Assembly (NCBI GenBank): GCA_905221605.1
Contig: CAJNDS010001635.1
Coordinates: 707,683 to 771,682, forward strand
Length of the DNA: 64,000 bases
Reading direction: 5' to 3'
From: Symbiodinium natans
Lineage: Eukaryota; Sar; Dinophyceae; Suessiales; Symbiodiniaceae
Every line of letters begins with the position of its first letter. The first letter of the stretch is position 1. This document shows, piece by piece, positions 19,876 through 30,345 of this stretch. Under the pieces are notes generated by a model. That model was given only the letters and a program-made list of their open reading frames with translations, made no database searches and had not been told where the DNA came from. Position numbers and translations under genes: made by a program.

Positions 19876-20624
19876 CACCTGAAGACTTGAAGTAACTCGA
19901 TAGCCCCCTCAACGCCTCCAGAATGCGTGGCTTCGGCTGTGTCAAGAACTGAAGTCCCGAGAAAAAGACCGTATTCATCTGCATTCTCACCCTATACCTT
20001 CTCCCACCCCGATGGTATCCCGCCCCCCCCCCCTCCCTCCCCCAGAGAGCACGCGAGTGATGGCGCATCTGGACTCTCAAAAGAAGTGTTCCCAACAACT
20101 ATGGCTAGGGTTCAGGTTTGAGGTTTGAGGTTTAGGGTTTAGGGTTTAGGGTTTAGGGTTTAGGGTTTAGGGTTTAGGGTTTAGGGTTGGGTTTAGGGTT
20201 TCTTCAGATGGCGCGAATAAGGAGAAAGTTGGCTCGAGGTAAGACCCGAACCTCAGCCAAGCGAGCAAGCCAAGGTATGGCGAGGCAGCCACGCAAGCTG
20301 CCGCGCAGCGTGCCCTGGACCTACATAATCGCGCACACACACACACACACACACATGGACTCATGCGAACGAGTGCAAAGAAGCCTGCATGCTGCGGTAA
20401 GCTGCTACCTTCAGGGAAAAACTGTTGAAATCACGGGTCAGCACCGCAAGTTTGTGCGTCGTTGGTAGTCGCAGGTGTGGGCTCAGCCATCGGTTGAGCC
20501 ACGAAGTTCCTCTCCAAGCCCTAAACTCAGGCAGGTTTACATTGCCCATGGCAAGGCATTTCATACGTCTACCCTAAAGAGGTCACCCCTGAAGCCCTCT
20601 GGGCAGTAGAGAATAACGAGTAGG
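19876..20624. other. Upstream flank of the WW/KH gene
   Basis: It contains a telomere-like array (20122-20200), a CA run (20334-20356) and short open frames such as 'RALDLHNRA' that may or may not be exons. Possible 5' UTR or promoter of the gene at 20625; no motif was identified. Confidence 0.4.
20122..20200. repeat. Interstitial telomere-like array (GGGTTTA)n
   Basis: About ten consecutive GGGTTTA units, near perfect, ~425 bp before the WW/KH start codon. Confidence 0.9.
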
Positions 20625-22979
20625 ATGCAGCCGCTGCCGCTGCCACGGCCACGATACTACACGTGGTACCAGCAGCTTTCGACCTTCGCGGCGGCTCCAC
20701 GTGGGCCGCGTGGCGCCGGGGTCTTTGTGCCTCCGCCACAGCAGAGCCACGCAGGCTTCGTGCCTCCGCCACAGCAGAGCCATGCTGCTTTCGCGCCTCC
20801 GCCGCAGCAGAGCAATGCACCCATCATCGCGCCGCGAATCACGCCAGCCTTCAACAGATTGCGGCAATCTACGGCGGAGGTTCCCGAGCAGGCAGACGAT
20901 CAGGCAGATGGTCTGGCAGACGAGGAGCACGTCCCAGAACAGGTGGTCTATTTCTCCGAGGATGCAGCAGAGCAGGACCCCGAGGCCCTTCCAGAGCAGG
21001 TGGTCTTTTTCGACGAAGCCGGTGAGACCTTCAATGAGGACCCCATGGGCTACAACGTGCAGGAGGAAGCGCCGCCACAGGAATTTCAGTTTCAGAGGGT
21101 GAAGGAAGAGCCGTCCGAGCTGCCTGCGTCTCTCCGCCAAGGGCTTCCTCGTATCGTTGAGCCGAACCTGAGGGAATCCAAACCTATGAGGACCGATGAC
21201 TTGAAGCAACTCACGGCTTGGGAGGTGGAGCGAGGTATGCTCGTCGTTTACGACGGCTATAGGAGAGCCTGGGTGGACAACTGTTTCCATGAGGACGACC
21301 AGTTTTGGTTGTGTGACTTGGTATGCCAGTGGTACCATTTACTCTTTTTCTGGTTTCTGGGTTCCCTTATACAGTAACCAACCCAAAAAAGGGTGCCCTC
21401 ATTAAAATATGGTTTAAACCCTAAACCCTAAACCTTAAACCCTAAACCCTAAACCCTAAACCCTACTCGGCTACCAAGGTGATGAGCAGACCAATAAGGT
21501 GATCTTCAACCAAGGCGAAGATTCCATTCGAGCGTTCCGATCCTCCGAGCTGCTGTTTACAGGGAACTACACCCCTCTGGTCACTTGGCTGCCCAGTGGT
21601 ACCCTTTACCCCCTTTTTTGGGGTTGTGGGTTCCTTTGTAAAGTAGCCACCCCAAAATGGTGCCCTTTATCAGCATGTGAATCCTGGGCGACTAAGGTCA
21701 TGATCTCCACCGAGGTCATAATAACGCAGGAGATTCTCGATAGGCTCAGTCAGCAGCAGGACTGGGAGGGCCAGATGGAAGAAAAAACGGGCATTGAAAT
21801 CCGCATCGATCCTCCACGCTTCAAGGTGGTGATTGGCGAAGGGCCGCCTCTTGAGGTCAAGAGAGCCTTGCAAGTAGTCAACGCCGAAATCGGCCACTTC
21901 GCAGCTGAATGAGTACACTTTACACGTTTTTGGGTACTATAATCCCCTGTTGAACTGAAGGTGCACAATTTTGGGGGGCTTCTGAACTCAGCAACTAAGC
22001 CCGGCTCGATCAGCAGATCTGGTCTGCCGACCAGCAAGTCGAGTCGCCCCCTCCGCCGGCGCCGCCGGAGCCAGCATCCGCTGCTGGCCTGGTAGCCCAG
22101 TGGTGCCCCTTTTGCCCTTTTTGTTGGGTTCTGGGTTCCCTTATAACAGTAACCCTAAACCCCCCAAAAAAGAGTGCCCTTTTTATAATATGGTTACTGG
22201 GCTACCAAGGCTGAAGAGCTGACGAGCCAGCTTGCGTCTCCTGTGCCCGAGGCCCCTCTGGGTGGCACGCCAAAGAAATCGGATGCACGCAGGAGGCCCC
22301 TTGACGAGGACGAGGAGGACGAAGTGGCGAGGCGAGTGAAGCGCAAGCTGATGGCCGACAGCCAAGAGATGTTCCGACTGGGCTTTCAGGCAGCCCTGAG
22401 GCAGATGGAAGAGGCAAAAGCTGCAACCGGGTAGGCCCTTGGGATGTTTTTGTAGTTCCCCTTCTTGGGTTTAAGAGGATCATGCTTCGGAATATTTTTC
22501 CGAGGGTCGTATAAGGGCCAGCCGAGGAACGAGGAGCCGCTGAAACGTCTGTTCCGGTCAAGGACGAGGGCAGCGCTCCACCGGCGGAGTTTGCCAACAT
22601 CCTTCGGGAGAAGGTGTCTGCCGCATCGGCCACCTCAGCCGGGAAGCCGCAACAAGCAAACGGCGCAGCCCCAGCGGTCGCCCCAGCGGTCGCCCCTGCA
22701 GCCGCAGAGCCTGCAGCTTCGCGCCCCAACAACGAGGTGAAGACGGTCATGCAGTGGGCGCAGGATCAGGGCCAGTTTGCACACTTGACGCCTTTGCCGC
22801 CAGACTGGATACGGGTACGGAGAAAGACAGGCAACGGCATCTACTTCGTCAACATCCGCAGTGGCAAAGCGCAGTTCGACCTGCCCGATGGCTGGGTGAA
22901 GATGAAGTCTCGAAGCAGCGGCGCGCCATATTACTGGAACCCCAAGACCGGTATTTCGCAGCTCCTTGACCAGTCTTGA
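20625..22979 (+). CDS. RNA-binding-type protein with Tudor-like, KH-like and two WW-like regions
   Basis: Six exons: 20625-21312, 21479-21579, 21697-21910, 22000-22082, 22210-~22422, 22527-22979. They sum to 584 codons including the stop, in one frame. The ATG at 20625 follows an in-frame stop at 20607. Order: Pro/Gln repeats 'PPPQQSHA' (about residues 40-70); acidic 'VPEQVV' repeats; a Tudor/SH3-like stretch 'MLVVYDGYRRAWVDNCF' running to 'FWLC|DEQTNKVIF'; a KH-like segment 'EEKTGIEIRIDPPRFKVVIG'; a Pro-rich linker and basic/acidic helix; then two WW-like modules, 'LPPDWIRVRRKTGNGIYFV' and 'LPDGWVKMKSRSSGAPYYW'. Family knowledge suggests an mRNA-processing or splicing-associated adaptor in the nucleus; this is inference. 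At least three introns are TIR/TSD introners. The 21910/22000 and 22422/22527 junctions are the least certain. Confidence 0.72.
21313..21478 (+). mobile_element. Introner, family C copy 1 (GT-AG), with internal telomere-like array
   Basis: Duplication GTGA at 21313-21316 and 21479-21482. Element ends are CTTGGTATGCCAGT and ACTCGGCTACCAAG. Removal joins 'DDQFWLC' to 'DEQTNKVIF' in phase 1. About seven CCCTAAA units (21417-21465) lie between the element body and its right TIR, making this copy longer than its sisters. Confidence 0.85.
21580..21696 (+). mobile_element. Introner, family C copy 2 (GT-AG)
   Basis: Duplication GTCA at 21580-21583 and 21697-21700. Ends are CTTGGCTGCCCAGT and CCTGGGCGACTAAG. 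Removal joins 'GNYTPL' to 'VMISTEVII' in phase 0. The 117-nt length is a multiple of three and stop-free, so an unspliced transcript would stay in frame with 39 extra residues. Confidence 0.85.
21911..21999 (+). mobile_element. Probable intron from a family D element (GA-AG)
   Basis: The sequence matches 15351-15436 over most of its length (CTTTACAC, ACTATAATCCCCT, GAACTGAA). Removal keeps the total coding length a multiple of three and joins 'IGHFAAE' to 'SRLDQQIW'. No target duplication is visible and the exon after the acceptor starts with C, so the borders are tentative. Confidence 0.55.
22083..22209 (+). mobile_element. Introner, family C copy 3 (GC-AG)
   Basis: Duplication GCTG at 22083-22086 and 22210-22213. 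Ends are GCCTGGTAGCCCAGT and ACTGGGCTACCAAG, pairing almost perfectly. Removal joins 'PEPASA' to 'AEELTSQLASP' in phase 0 with a GC donor supplied by the duplication. Confidence 0.85.
22423..22526 (+). mobile_element. Probable introner, family B copy 2
   Basis: It contains GTAGGCCCTT, GGGTTTAAGAGGATCAT and AAGGGCCAGCCGAG, as in the PPR copy at 7431. The canonical GT at 22431 would break the frame. A GC donor at 22423 (GCAACC) to AG at 22525-22526 keeps it ('EEAKA|ERGAAETS'). A possible duplication (GCAAC/GGAAC) is imperfect. Confidence 0.6.
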
Positions 22980-23015
22980 AGATAACTTGACAATCTTCGG
23001 TAGGTTCTATCACTC

Positions 23016-23069
<54 letters not shown>

Positions 23070-24835
23070 GAATCTCTATGTTCTGTATACATGTATGATA
23101 TGTGTGTGTGTGTGTGTTATTTTTTATTCTTTTATTCATGTATATAGGGGACCCGGGGAAACAGTTAAGGCTCGAGAAGCCACCAGACGCTGTGGCAGAC
23201 CAGCCTGCCCAGTCAGTCATCACCGGCGCTGCCACCCCAGCACCTGCAGCAACGGGAGCCCACGACTGATCGGCCCGGAGCATCGATTCCGAAGTCGCTT
23301 TAGGATGTGCGGATGTTCACGGGAATGACGGAGCTAGCATTTACAATAAGGCCTTTGTTTAGGAAGATTGGCTGAATTCCGCGTCGTAAATTGGCACATG
23401 GTGGGGAACGTGTATGTTAATTCATCGAACTCGATGCCCATGCATTAACAAATGGAAATAACAATAGGTATGTATGTGTACAGTTCCTGGGGTACTTCCG
23501 TTTCATTGCCCCATGAACCGTGAACTCTGAAGTAGTTCTTCCACGACTCCGTCTACAATGCTTTCACAAAGCGGAGTGGAAGCCGCGGATGTTCTTCCAA
23601 GAACGCCATCATGATGGGGAGGCGGCAGCTTGAACAATGACTCCAGGATGCAGGTCAAGCCCTAAACCCTAAACCCTGAACTTTCGGGTGTCGGGCTGCA
23701 GCTGCACCTCCAATGGCCAGAGCTTGTTTCACACAGATTGGACGATGGATCTCGGAGCCTGCTGTCCACCACTATGAGAGTCGAAACCTTACGACGCTCT
23801 TTAGGGTGTAGGGTTTGGGGTTTAGGGCTTAGGGCTTGGGGTTTCAGATTAGATTCGCATTCCAAAAAGGGGCGTATCAAACTCTCAAGAACTCATCGGA
23901 GAGGTTTGGCAGCCGTCAGCGACACGTTGGATGCGCAGGCCCTGTCCAACGCCGCCTGGCACTTTGGGAAGGCCCGCCATCATAGAATTGTTTAGAGTTT
24001 TGGGTTTGGGGTTTAGGGCTCTTTGGGACCGTATGTCTCCAAACACACTCCGAGATGCGACCCCTAAGGTCTAAGGTCTCAGCCTTTCTCGGCCGTGCCA
24101 ACATAGACCCAACAAATAAGATCAAAGAAACCCCACGAGCTACACCAAAGGCAGGTTTGGGCGTTGAAGGTCAGGGAACAGAAGAGGTGCTCGGTAGGCT
24201 TGGACTTTGGATACTTGCCATTCGGGAGCTATTCACGGCGCAACGGCCCCAAAGCGGGCAACATGGTGCCCCCCCAAACCCCAAGCCCTGTCCAACTTGA
24301 AAGAACCCTTAGTGCTCCTCTGAGTGGGTTAACTGCGCAGGCCCGAGCCGTAAGCCAGACCACAGAAACCGACACCCTGGATCAGCCCTCGATCCCTGAT
24401 AGATTTTGGGAATTCAGGGTCCAGGCACATCACAGAGTCTTGGTAGGCAAAAAGGGTTTCAAAGTGCACCCCCCCCCCCCCCTCCCCACCCCCCCCCCCC
24501 AAAAAAAATGATAAGTGCCCGGTACTAGTCTTGTACCTCGATGGCCTTACTAACTTTTTCTGGTACCACAAGCCCTTCAAACCCAAACTTCTTGACTGTA
24601 AGACTCGCACAGTAAGCTTTCTGCACCCCAGACCCTAAACCCGAAACCGGCCTGCTTGGGGGTGGTAAAAACCAGATCCTGCTAGGACCCTGGGACCCAG
24701 ATCTCCCAGCCGTCTTGGGAACGGGGCCTCTGCTTCGGGCCTGAAATTATACATATATACGTATATACATATATATATATATGTACGAGGAACCTTCCTG
24801 TATTATGTGACCATGCGTCTTTTCTGAACTTTCAA
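22980..24835. other. 3' flank and intergenic, no supported gene
   Basis: A TC microsatellite (23010-23068) and a TG run (23102-23118) directly follow the stop codon. Telomere-like units near 23660, 23810 and 24000. Poly-C runs at 24469-24500. TA repeats 24745-24785 lead into the satellite block. Confidence 0.5.
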
Positions 24836-24840
24836 ACGGG

Positions 24841-26545
24841 GGTTCGAATAGTTTGAATGGTTTGGGGGCCCGGCCTGGGGTCCCCAAACTATTCGAACTA
24901 TTCGAACTATTCTAAACTATTCGAACTATTCGAACCAGAGGGGTTCGAATAGTTCGAATAGTTTGGGGGCATGGCCTGGTGCCCCAAACTATTCGAACTA
25001 TTCGAACCAGATGGGTTCGAATAGTTTGGGGGCCCGGCCTGGGGCCCCCAAACTATTCGAACTATTCGAACTATTCGAAACTATTCGAACTATTCGAACC
25101 AGAGGGGTTCGAATAGTTCGAACAGTTTGGGGGCCCGGCCTGGTGCCCTAAACTATTCGAACTATTCGAAACTATTCGAACTATTCGAACCAGGGGGGTT
25201 CGAATAGTTCGAATAGTTTGGGCGCGAGGGCTGGTGCCCCAAACTATTCGAACTATTCGAACTATTCGAACCAGGGGGGTTCGAATAGTTCGAATAGTTT
25301 CGAATAGTTCGAATAGTTCGAATAGTTTGGGGCGTGCCCGGGGAGACCAGTTTGGGAGGAAGGGGGTTCGAATAGTTCGAATAGTGTGGGGGCCCCAGGC
25401 CGGGCCCCCAAACTATTCGAACTATTCGAACTATTCGAAACTATTCGAACTATTCGAACCCCCCTGGTTCGAATAGTTCGAATAGTTCGAATAGTTTGGG
25501 CGCGAGGGCTGGTGCCCCAAACTATTCGAACTATTCGAACTATTCGAACCAGGGGGGTTCGAATAGTTCGAATAGTTTCGAATAGTTCGAATAGTTCGAA
25601 TAGTTTGGGGGGTCCCCGGGGAGACCAGTTTGGGAGGAAGGGGGTTCGAATAGTTCGAATAGTGTGGGGGCCCCAGGCCGGGCCCCCAAACTATTCGAAC
25701 TATTCGAACTATTCGAAACTATTCGAACTATTCGAACCAGGGGGGTTCGAATAGTTCGAATAGTTTGGGCGCGAGGGCTGGTGCCCCAAACTATTCGAAC
25801 TATTCGAACTATTCGAACCAGGGGGGTTCGAATAGTTCGAATAGTTTCGAATAGTTCGAATAGTTTGGGGGGTCCCCGGGGGGACCAGTTTGGGAGGAAG
25901 GGGGGTTCGAATAGTTCGAATAGTGTGGGGGCCCCAGGCCGGGCCCCCTAAACTATTCGAACTATTCGAAACTATTCGAACTATTCGAACCAGGGGGGTT
26001 CGAATAGTTCGAATAGTTTGGGCGCGAGGGCTGGTGCCCCAAACTATTCGAACTATTCGAACTATTCGAACCAGGGGGGTTCGAATAGTTCGAATAGCTT
26101 CGAATAGTTCGAATAGTTCGAATAGTTTGGGGGGTCCCCGGGGGGACCAGTTTGGGAGGAAGGGGGGTTCGAATAGTTCGAATAGTGTGGGGGCCCCAGG
26201 CCGGGCTCCCAAACTATTCGAACTATTCGAACTATTCGAAACTATTCGTACTATTCGAACCAGGGGGGTTCGAATAGTTCGAATAGTTTGGGCGCGAGGG
26301 CTGGTGCCCCAAACTATTCGAACTATTCGAACTATTCGAACCAGGGGGGTTCGAATAGTTCGAATAGTTTGGGGGCGAGGGCTGGTGCCCCAAACTATTC
26401 GAACTATTCGAACTATTCGAACCAGGGGGGTTCGAATAGTTCGAATAGTTTCGAATAGTTCGAATAGTTCGAATAGTTTGGGGGGGGCCCGGGGAGACCA
26501 GTTTGGGAGGAAGGGGGGTTCGCGCCGGCCTGGGGCCCCCAAAAT
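24841..26545. repeat. TTCGAATAG palindromic satellite with higher-order repeats
   Basis: Runs of TTCGAATAG and its reverse complement CTATTCGAA alternate around GC-rich cores (CCAGGGGGG; GGCCCCAGGCCGGGCCCCC; GGGGAGACCAGTTTGGGAGGAAGG). A higher-order unit of about 278 bp repeats several times (for example from ~25386 and ~25664). Each unit holds perfect inverted repeats of tens of bases that could form cruciforms. Open frames through it read only 'NYSNYS', 'LFELFE' or 'RIVRIV' repeats. Confidence 0.95.
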
Positions 26546-27825
26546 TCAAAATTTGCCGGAATCCCCTTGGCACCCTGCAAAAGTCCCGCAAATACCGCAC
26601 AAAACGGGAACGGGTAGGAACAACTTTGCGGGTCGAAATTTGCCGGGATCCCCTTGGCACCCTGCAAAAGTCCCGCAAATACCACACAAAACGGGAACGG
26701 GTAGGAACAACTTTGCGGGTCGAAATTTGCCGGGATCCCCTTGGCACCCTGGAAAAGTCCCGCAAATACCACGCAAAACGGGAACGGGTAGGAACAACAT
26801 TTGCGGGTCGAAATTTGCCGGGATCCCCTTGGCACCCTGCAAAAGTCCCGCAAATACCACACAAAACGGGAACGGGTAGGAACACCTTGGCGGGTCGAAA
26901 TTTGCCGGGATCCCCTTGGCGCCCTGCAAAAGTCCCGCAAATACCACACAAAACGGGAACGGGTAGGAATAACTTTGCGGGTCGAAATTTGCCGGGATCC
27001 CCTTGGCACCCTGCAAAAGTCCTACAAATACCACACGAAACGGGAACGGGTAGGAACAACTTTGCGGGTCGAAATTTGCCGGGATCCCCTTGGCACCCTG
27101 CAAAAGTCCCGCAAATACCACACAACACGGGAACGGGTAGGAACAACTTTGCGGGTCGAAATTTGCCGGGATCCCCTTGGCGCCCTGCAAAAGTCCCGCA
27201 AATATCACACAAAACGGGAACGGGTAGGAACAACTTTGCGGGTCGAAATTTGCCGGGATCCCCTTGGCACCCTGAAAAAGTCCTGCAAATGCCACACAAA
27301 ACGGGAACGGGTAGGAACAACTTGGCGGGTCGAAATTTGCCGGGATCCCCTTGGCGCCCTGCAAAAGTCCCGCAAATAACACACAAAACGGGAACGGGTA
27401 GGAACAACTTTGCGGGTCGAAATTTGCCGGGATCCCCTTGGCACCCTGGAAAAGTTCTTCAAGTACCGCACAAAATGGGAACAGGTAGGAACAACTTGGC
27501 AGGTCGAAATTTGCCGGGATCCCCTTGGCGCCCTGCAAAAGTCCTGCAAATACCACACAAAACGGGAACGGGTAGGAACAACATTTGCGGGTCGAAATTT
27601 GCCGGGATCCCCTTGGCGCCCTGAAAAAGTCCTGCAAATGCCACGCAAAACGGGAACGGGTAGGAACAACTTGGCGGGTCGAAATTTGCCGGGATCCCCT
27701 TGGCGCCCTGCAAAAGTCCCGCAAATATCACACAAAACGGGAACGGGTAGGAACAACTTTGCGGGTCGAAATTTGCCGGGATCCCCTTGGCACCCTGCAA
27801 AAGTCCTGCAAATGCCGCACAAAAC
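26546..27825. repeat. 87-bp tandem satellite, about 15 copies
   Basis: The unit contains GGGTCGAAATTTGCCGGGAT, CCCCTTGGCACCCTGC, AAAAGTCCCGCAAAT and ACGGGAACGGGTAGG. The period is 87 bp (for example 26621, 26708, 26795) with occasional 88-bp units. It interrupts the TTCGAATAG satellite. As 87 is divisible by three and the unit lacks stops, frames of 190-390 codons stay open on both strands. Confidence 0.95.
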
Positions 27826-30185
27826 TGATGCCCCAAACTATTCGAACTATTCGAGCCAAGGGGGTTCGAATAGTTTGAAAAATTTCGAATAGTTCGAATA
27901 GTTCGAACAGTTTAGGGGGGTGGGGTGCCCGGGGAGACCAGTCTGGAAAGAAGGCTCGTGCTCGATTGGGAGAAGGCCCTGGCTCGTAATTTAGTATTGG
28001 GGGAAGGCCCGGGCTCGTAATTTAGTATTCGGGGCAGGTAATTTAGTATTGGGGGAAGGCCCGGGCTCGTTTTTTAGAATTCGGGGAAGGTCCGGGCTCG
28101 TAATTTAGTATTGAGAGAAGGCCCGGGCTCGTAATTTAAGATTGGGAGAAGGCCCGGGCTCGTAATTTAGTATTGGGAGTAGTTTGGGGCCCGGCCTGGG
28201 GCGCCCAAACTATTCAAACTATTCGAACTATTTGAAACTATTCGAACTATTCGAACCAAGTGGGTTCGAATAGTTCGAATAATTTCGAATAGTTCGAATA
28301 GTTCGAATAGTTTGGGGGGGGGCCCGGGGAGACCAGTCTGGAAAGGAGGGGAAGGCCCTGGCTCGTAATTTAGTATTGGGAGAAGGGCCTGGCTCGTAAT
28401 TTAGTATTGGGGGAAGGCACGGGCTCGTAATTTAGTATTGGGGGAAGGTCCGGGCTCGTAATTTAGTATTGGGGGAAGGTCCGGGCTCGTCATTTAGTAT
28501 TGGGAGAAGGCCCGGGCTCGTAATTTAGTATTGGGAGAAGGCCCGATTTAGGATTGGGAGGGGGGGTGTTCGAATAGTTTGGGGCGTGGCCTGGGGCGCC
28601 CAAACTATTCAAACTATTCGAACTATTCGAAACTATTCGAACTATTCGAACCAAGGGGGTTCGAATAGTTCGAATAATTTCGAATAGTTCGAATAGTTCG
28701 AATTGTTTGGGGGGGGGGGGGCCGGGGAGACCAGTCTGGAAAGGAAGGGAAGGCTCGGGCTCGTAATTTAGTATTGGGCTAAGGCCCGGGCTCGTAATTT
28801 AGTATTGGGGGAAGGCCGGGCTCGTAATTGGAAGGCCCGGGCTCGTCATTTAATATTGGGAGAAGGCCCGGGCTCGTAATTTAGTATTGGGAGAAGGCCC
28901 GGGCTCGTAATTTAGTGTTGGGAGAAGGCCCGGCTCGTAATTTAGTATTGGGAGGGGGGTGTTCGAATAGTTTGAGGCCCGGCCTGGGGCGCCCAAACTA
29001 TTCGAACTATTCGAACTATTCGAACTATTCGAAATTATTCGAATTATTGGAACAATTTCGAATAGTTCGAATAGTTCGAATAGTTTGGGGGGGGGGCCGG
29101 GGAGACCAGTCTGGAAAGGAGGGGAAGGCCCTGGCTCGTAATTTAGTATTGGGAGAAGGGCCTGGCTCGTAATTTAGTATTGGGGGAAGGCACGGGCTCG
29201 TAATTTAGTATTGGGGGAAGGCACGGGCTCGTAATTTAGTGTTGGGGGAAGGTCCGGGCTCGTAATTTAGTATTGGGAGAAGGCTCGGGCTCGTAATTTA
29301 GTATTGGGGGAATGCCCGGGCTCGTAATTTAGTATTCTGAGAAGGCCCGGGCTCGTATTTAGTGTTGGGAGGGGGGGTGTTCGAATAGTTTGGGGCCTGG
29401 CCTGGGGCGCCCAAACTATTCAAACATTTGAACTATTCGAAACTATTCGAACTATTCGAACCAAGCGGGTTCGAATAGTTCGAATAATTTCGAATAGTTC
29501 GAATAGTTCGAATAGTTTGGGGGGGGGGCCCGGGGAGACCAGTCTGGAAAGGAAGGGAAGGCTCGGGCTCGTAATTTAGTATTGGGGGAAGGCCCGGGCT
29601 CGTAATTTAGTATTGGGGGAAGGCCGGGCTCGTAATTTAGTATTGGGGGAAGGCCCGGGCTCGTAATTTAGTATTGGGAGAAGGCCCGGGCTCGTAATTT
29701 AGTTCTGGGAGAAGGCCCGGGCTCATAATTTTCGAATAGTTTGGGGCCCGGCCTGGGGCGCCCAAACTATTCAAACTATTCGAACTATTCGAAAATTCGA
29801 ACCAAGGGGGTTCGAATAGTTCGAATAATTTCGAATAGTTCGAATAGTTTGGGGAGGGGGGGGCACGGGCAGACCAGTCTGGCAAGAAAAGAAGGCCCGA
29901 GCTCGTAATTTAGTATTGGCAGAAGGCCCGGGCTCGTAATTTAGTATTGGGGGAAGGCCCGGGCTCGTAATTTAGTATTGGGGGAAGGCCCGGGCTCGTA
30001 ATTTAGTATTGGGGGAAGGCCGGGCTCGTAATTTAATATTGGGGGAAGGTCCGGGCTCGTAATTTAGTATTGGGAGAAGGCCCGGGCTCGTAATTTAGTA
30101 TTGGGAGAAGGCCCGGGCTCGTAATTTAGTATTGGGAGAAGGCCCGGGCTCGTAATGTAGTATTGGGGGGAGGCCCAGACTCATA
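27826..30185. repeat. Composite satellite: TTCGAATAG blocks alternating with a ~31-bp CTCGTAATTTAGTATT repeat
   Basis: Blocks of GGCTCGTAATTTAGTATT plus GGGGGAAGGCCCG (about 31 bp, 5-10 copies each) alternate with TTCGAATAG palindromes. The higher-order period is roughly 360-420 bp, judged by the recurring 'GGCCTGGGGCGCCCAAACTA' at about 28193, 28590, 28980, 29400 and 29752. The last block (29880-30180) is only the 31-bp repeat. Confidence 0.92.
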
Positions 30186-30345
30186 ATTTAAAGCCCTGGT
30201 CCTTAAGATTTCGGGCTCAATTTTTGCTCCAAAGAGTCAAATAGCAAGCCCTGGTCCCTAAGATTTTGGGTTCAATTTTTGCTTCAAAGAGTCAAATCGC
30301 AAGACCTGGTCCCTGAGATTTTGGGTTCAATTTTTGCTCCAGTCA
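30186..30345. repeat. 57-bp tandem repeat, three copies
   Basis: Three units containing 'CCTGGTCC(C/T)TAAGATTT', 'CAATTTTTGCT' and 'AAAGAGTCAAAT' start near 30189, 30246 and 30303. Confidence 0.8.

Noticed and set aside
22431-22526. Plain GT-AG intron starting at 22431
   Set aside because: It would shift the frame and lose the WW-like modules; a GC donor eight bases upstream keeps the frame.
24963-26542. Frames reading 'LFELFE', 'RTIRTI', 'NYSNYS' across the TTCGAATAG array
   Set aside because: Products of the 9-bp repeat in three frames on both strands; no non-repeat coding sequence.
24841-26545. tRNA-derived repeat, because GGTTCGAAT resembles a B box
   Set aside because: No A box, cloverleaf or CC terminus at the right spacing; the motif is simply part of the palindromic unit.
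26503-27724. Long open frames (up to 392 codons) on both strands of the 87-bp satellite
   Set aside because: They follow from a stop-free unit whose length is divisible by three; peptides are pure repeats and several frames are equally open.
26546-30185. Regular repeats that might suggest a CRISPR array
   Set aside because: Eukaryotic satellite: no unique spacers, unit lengths of 31 and 87 bp, higher-order structure and no cas genes.
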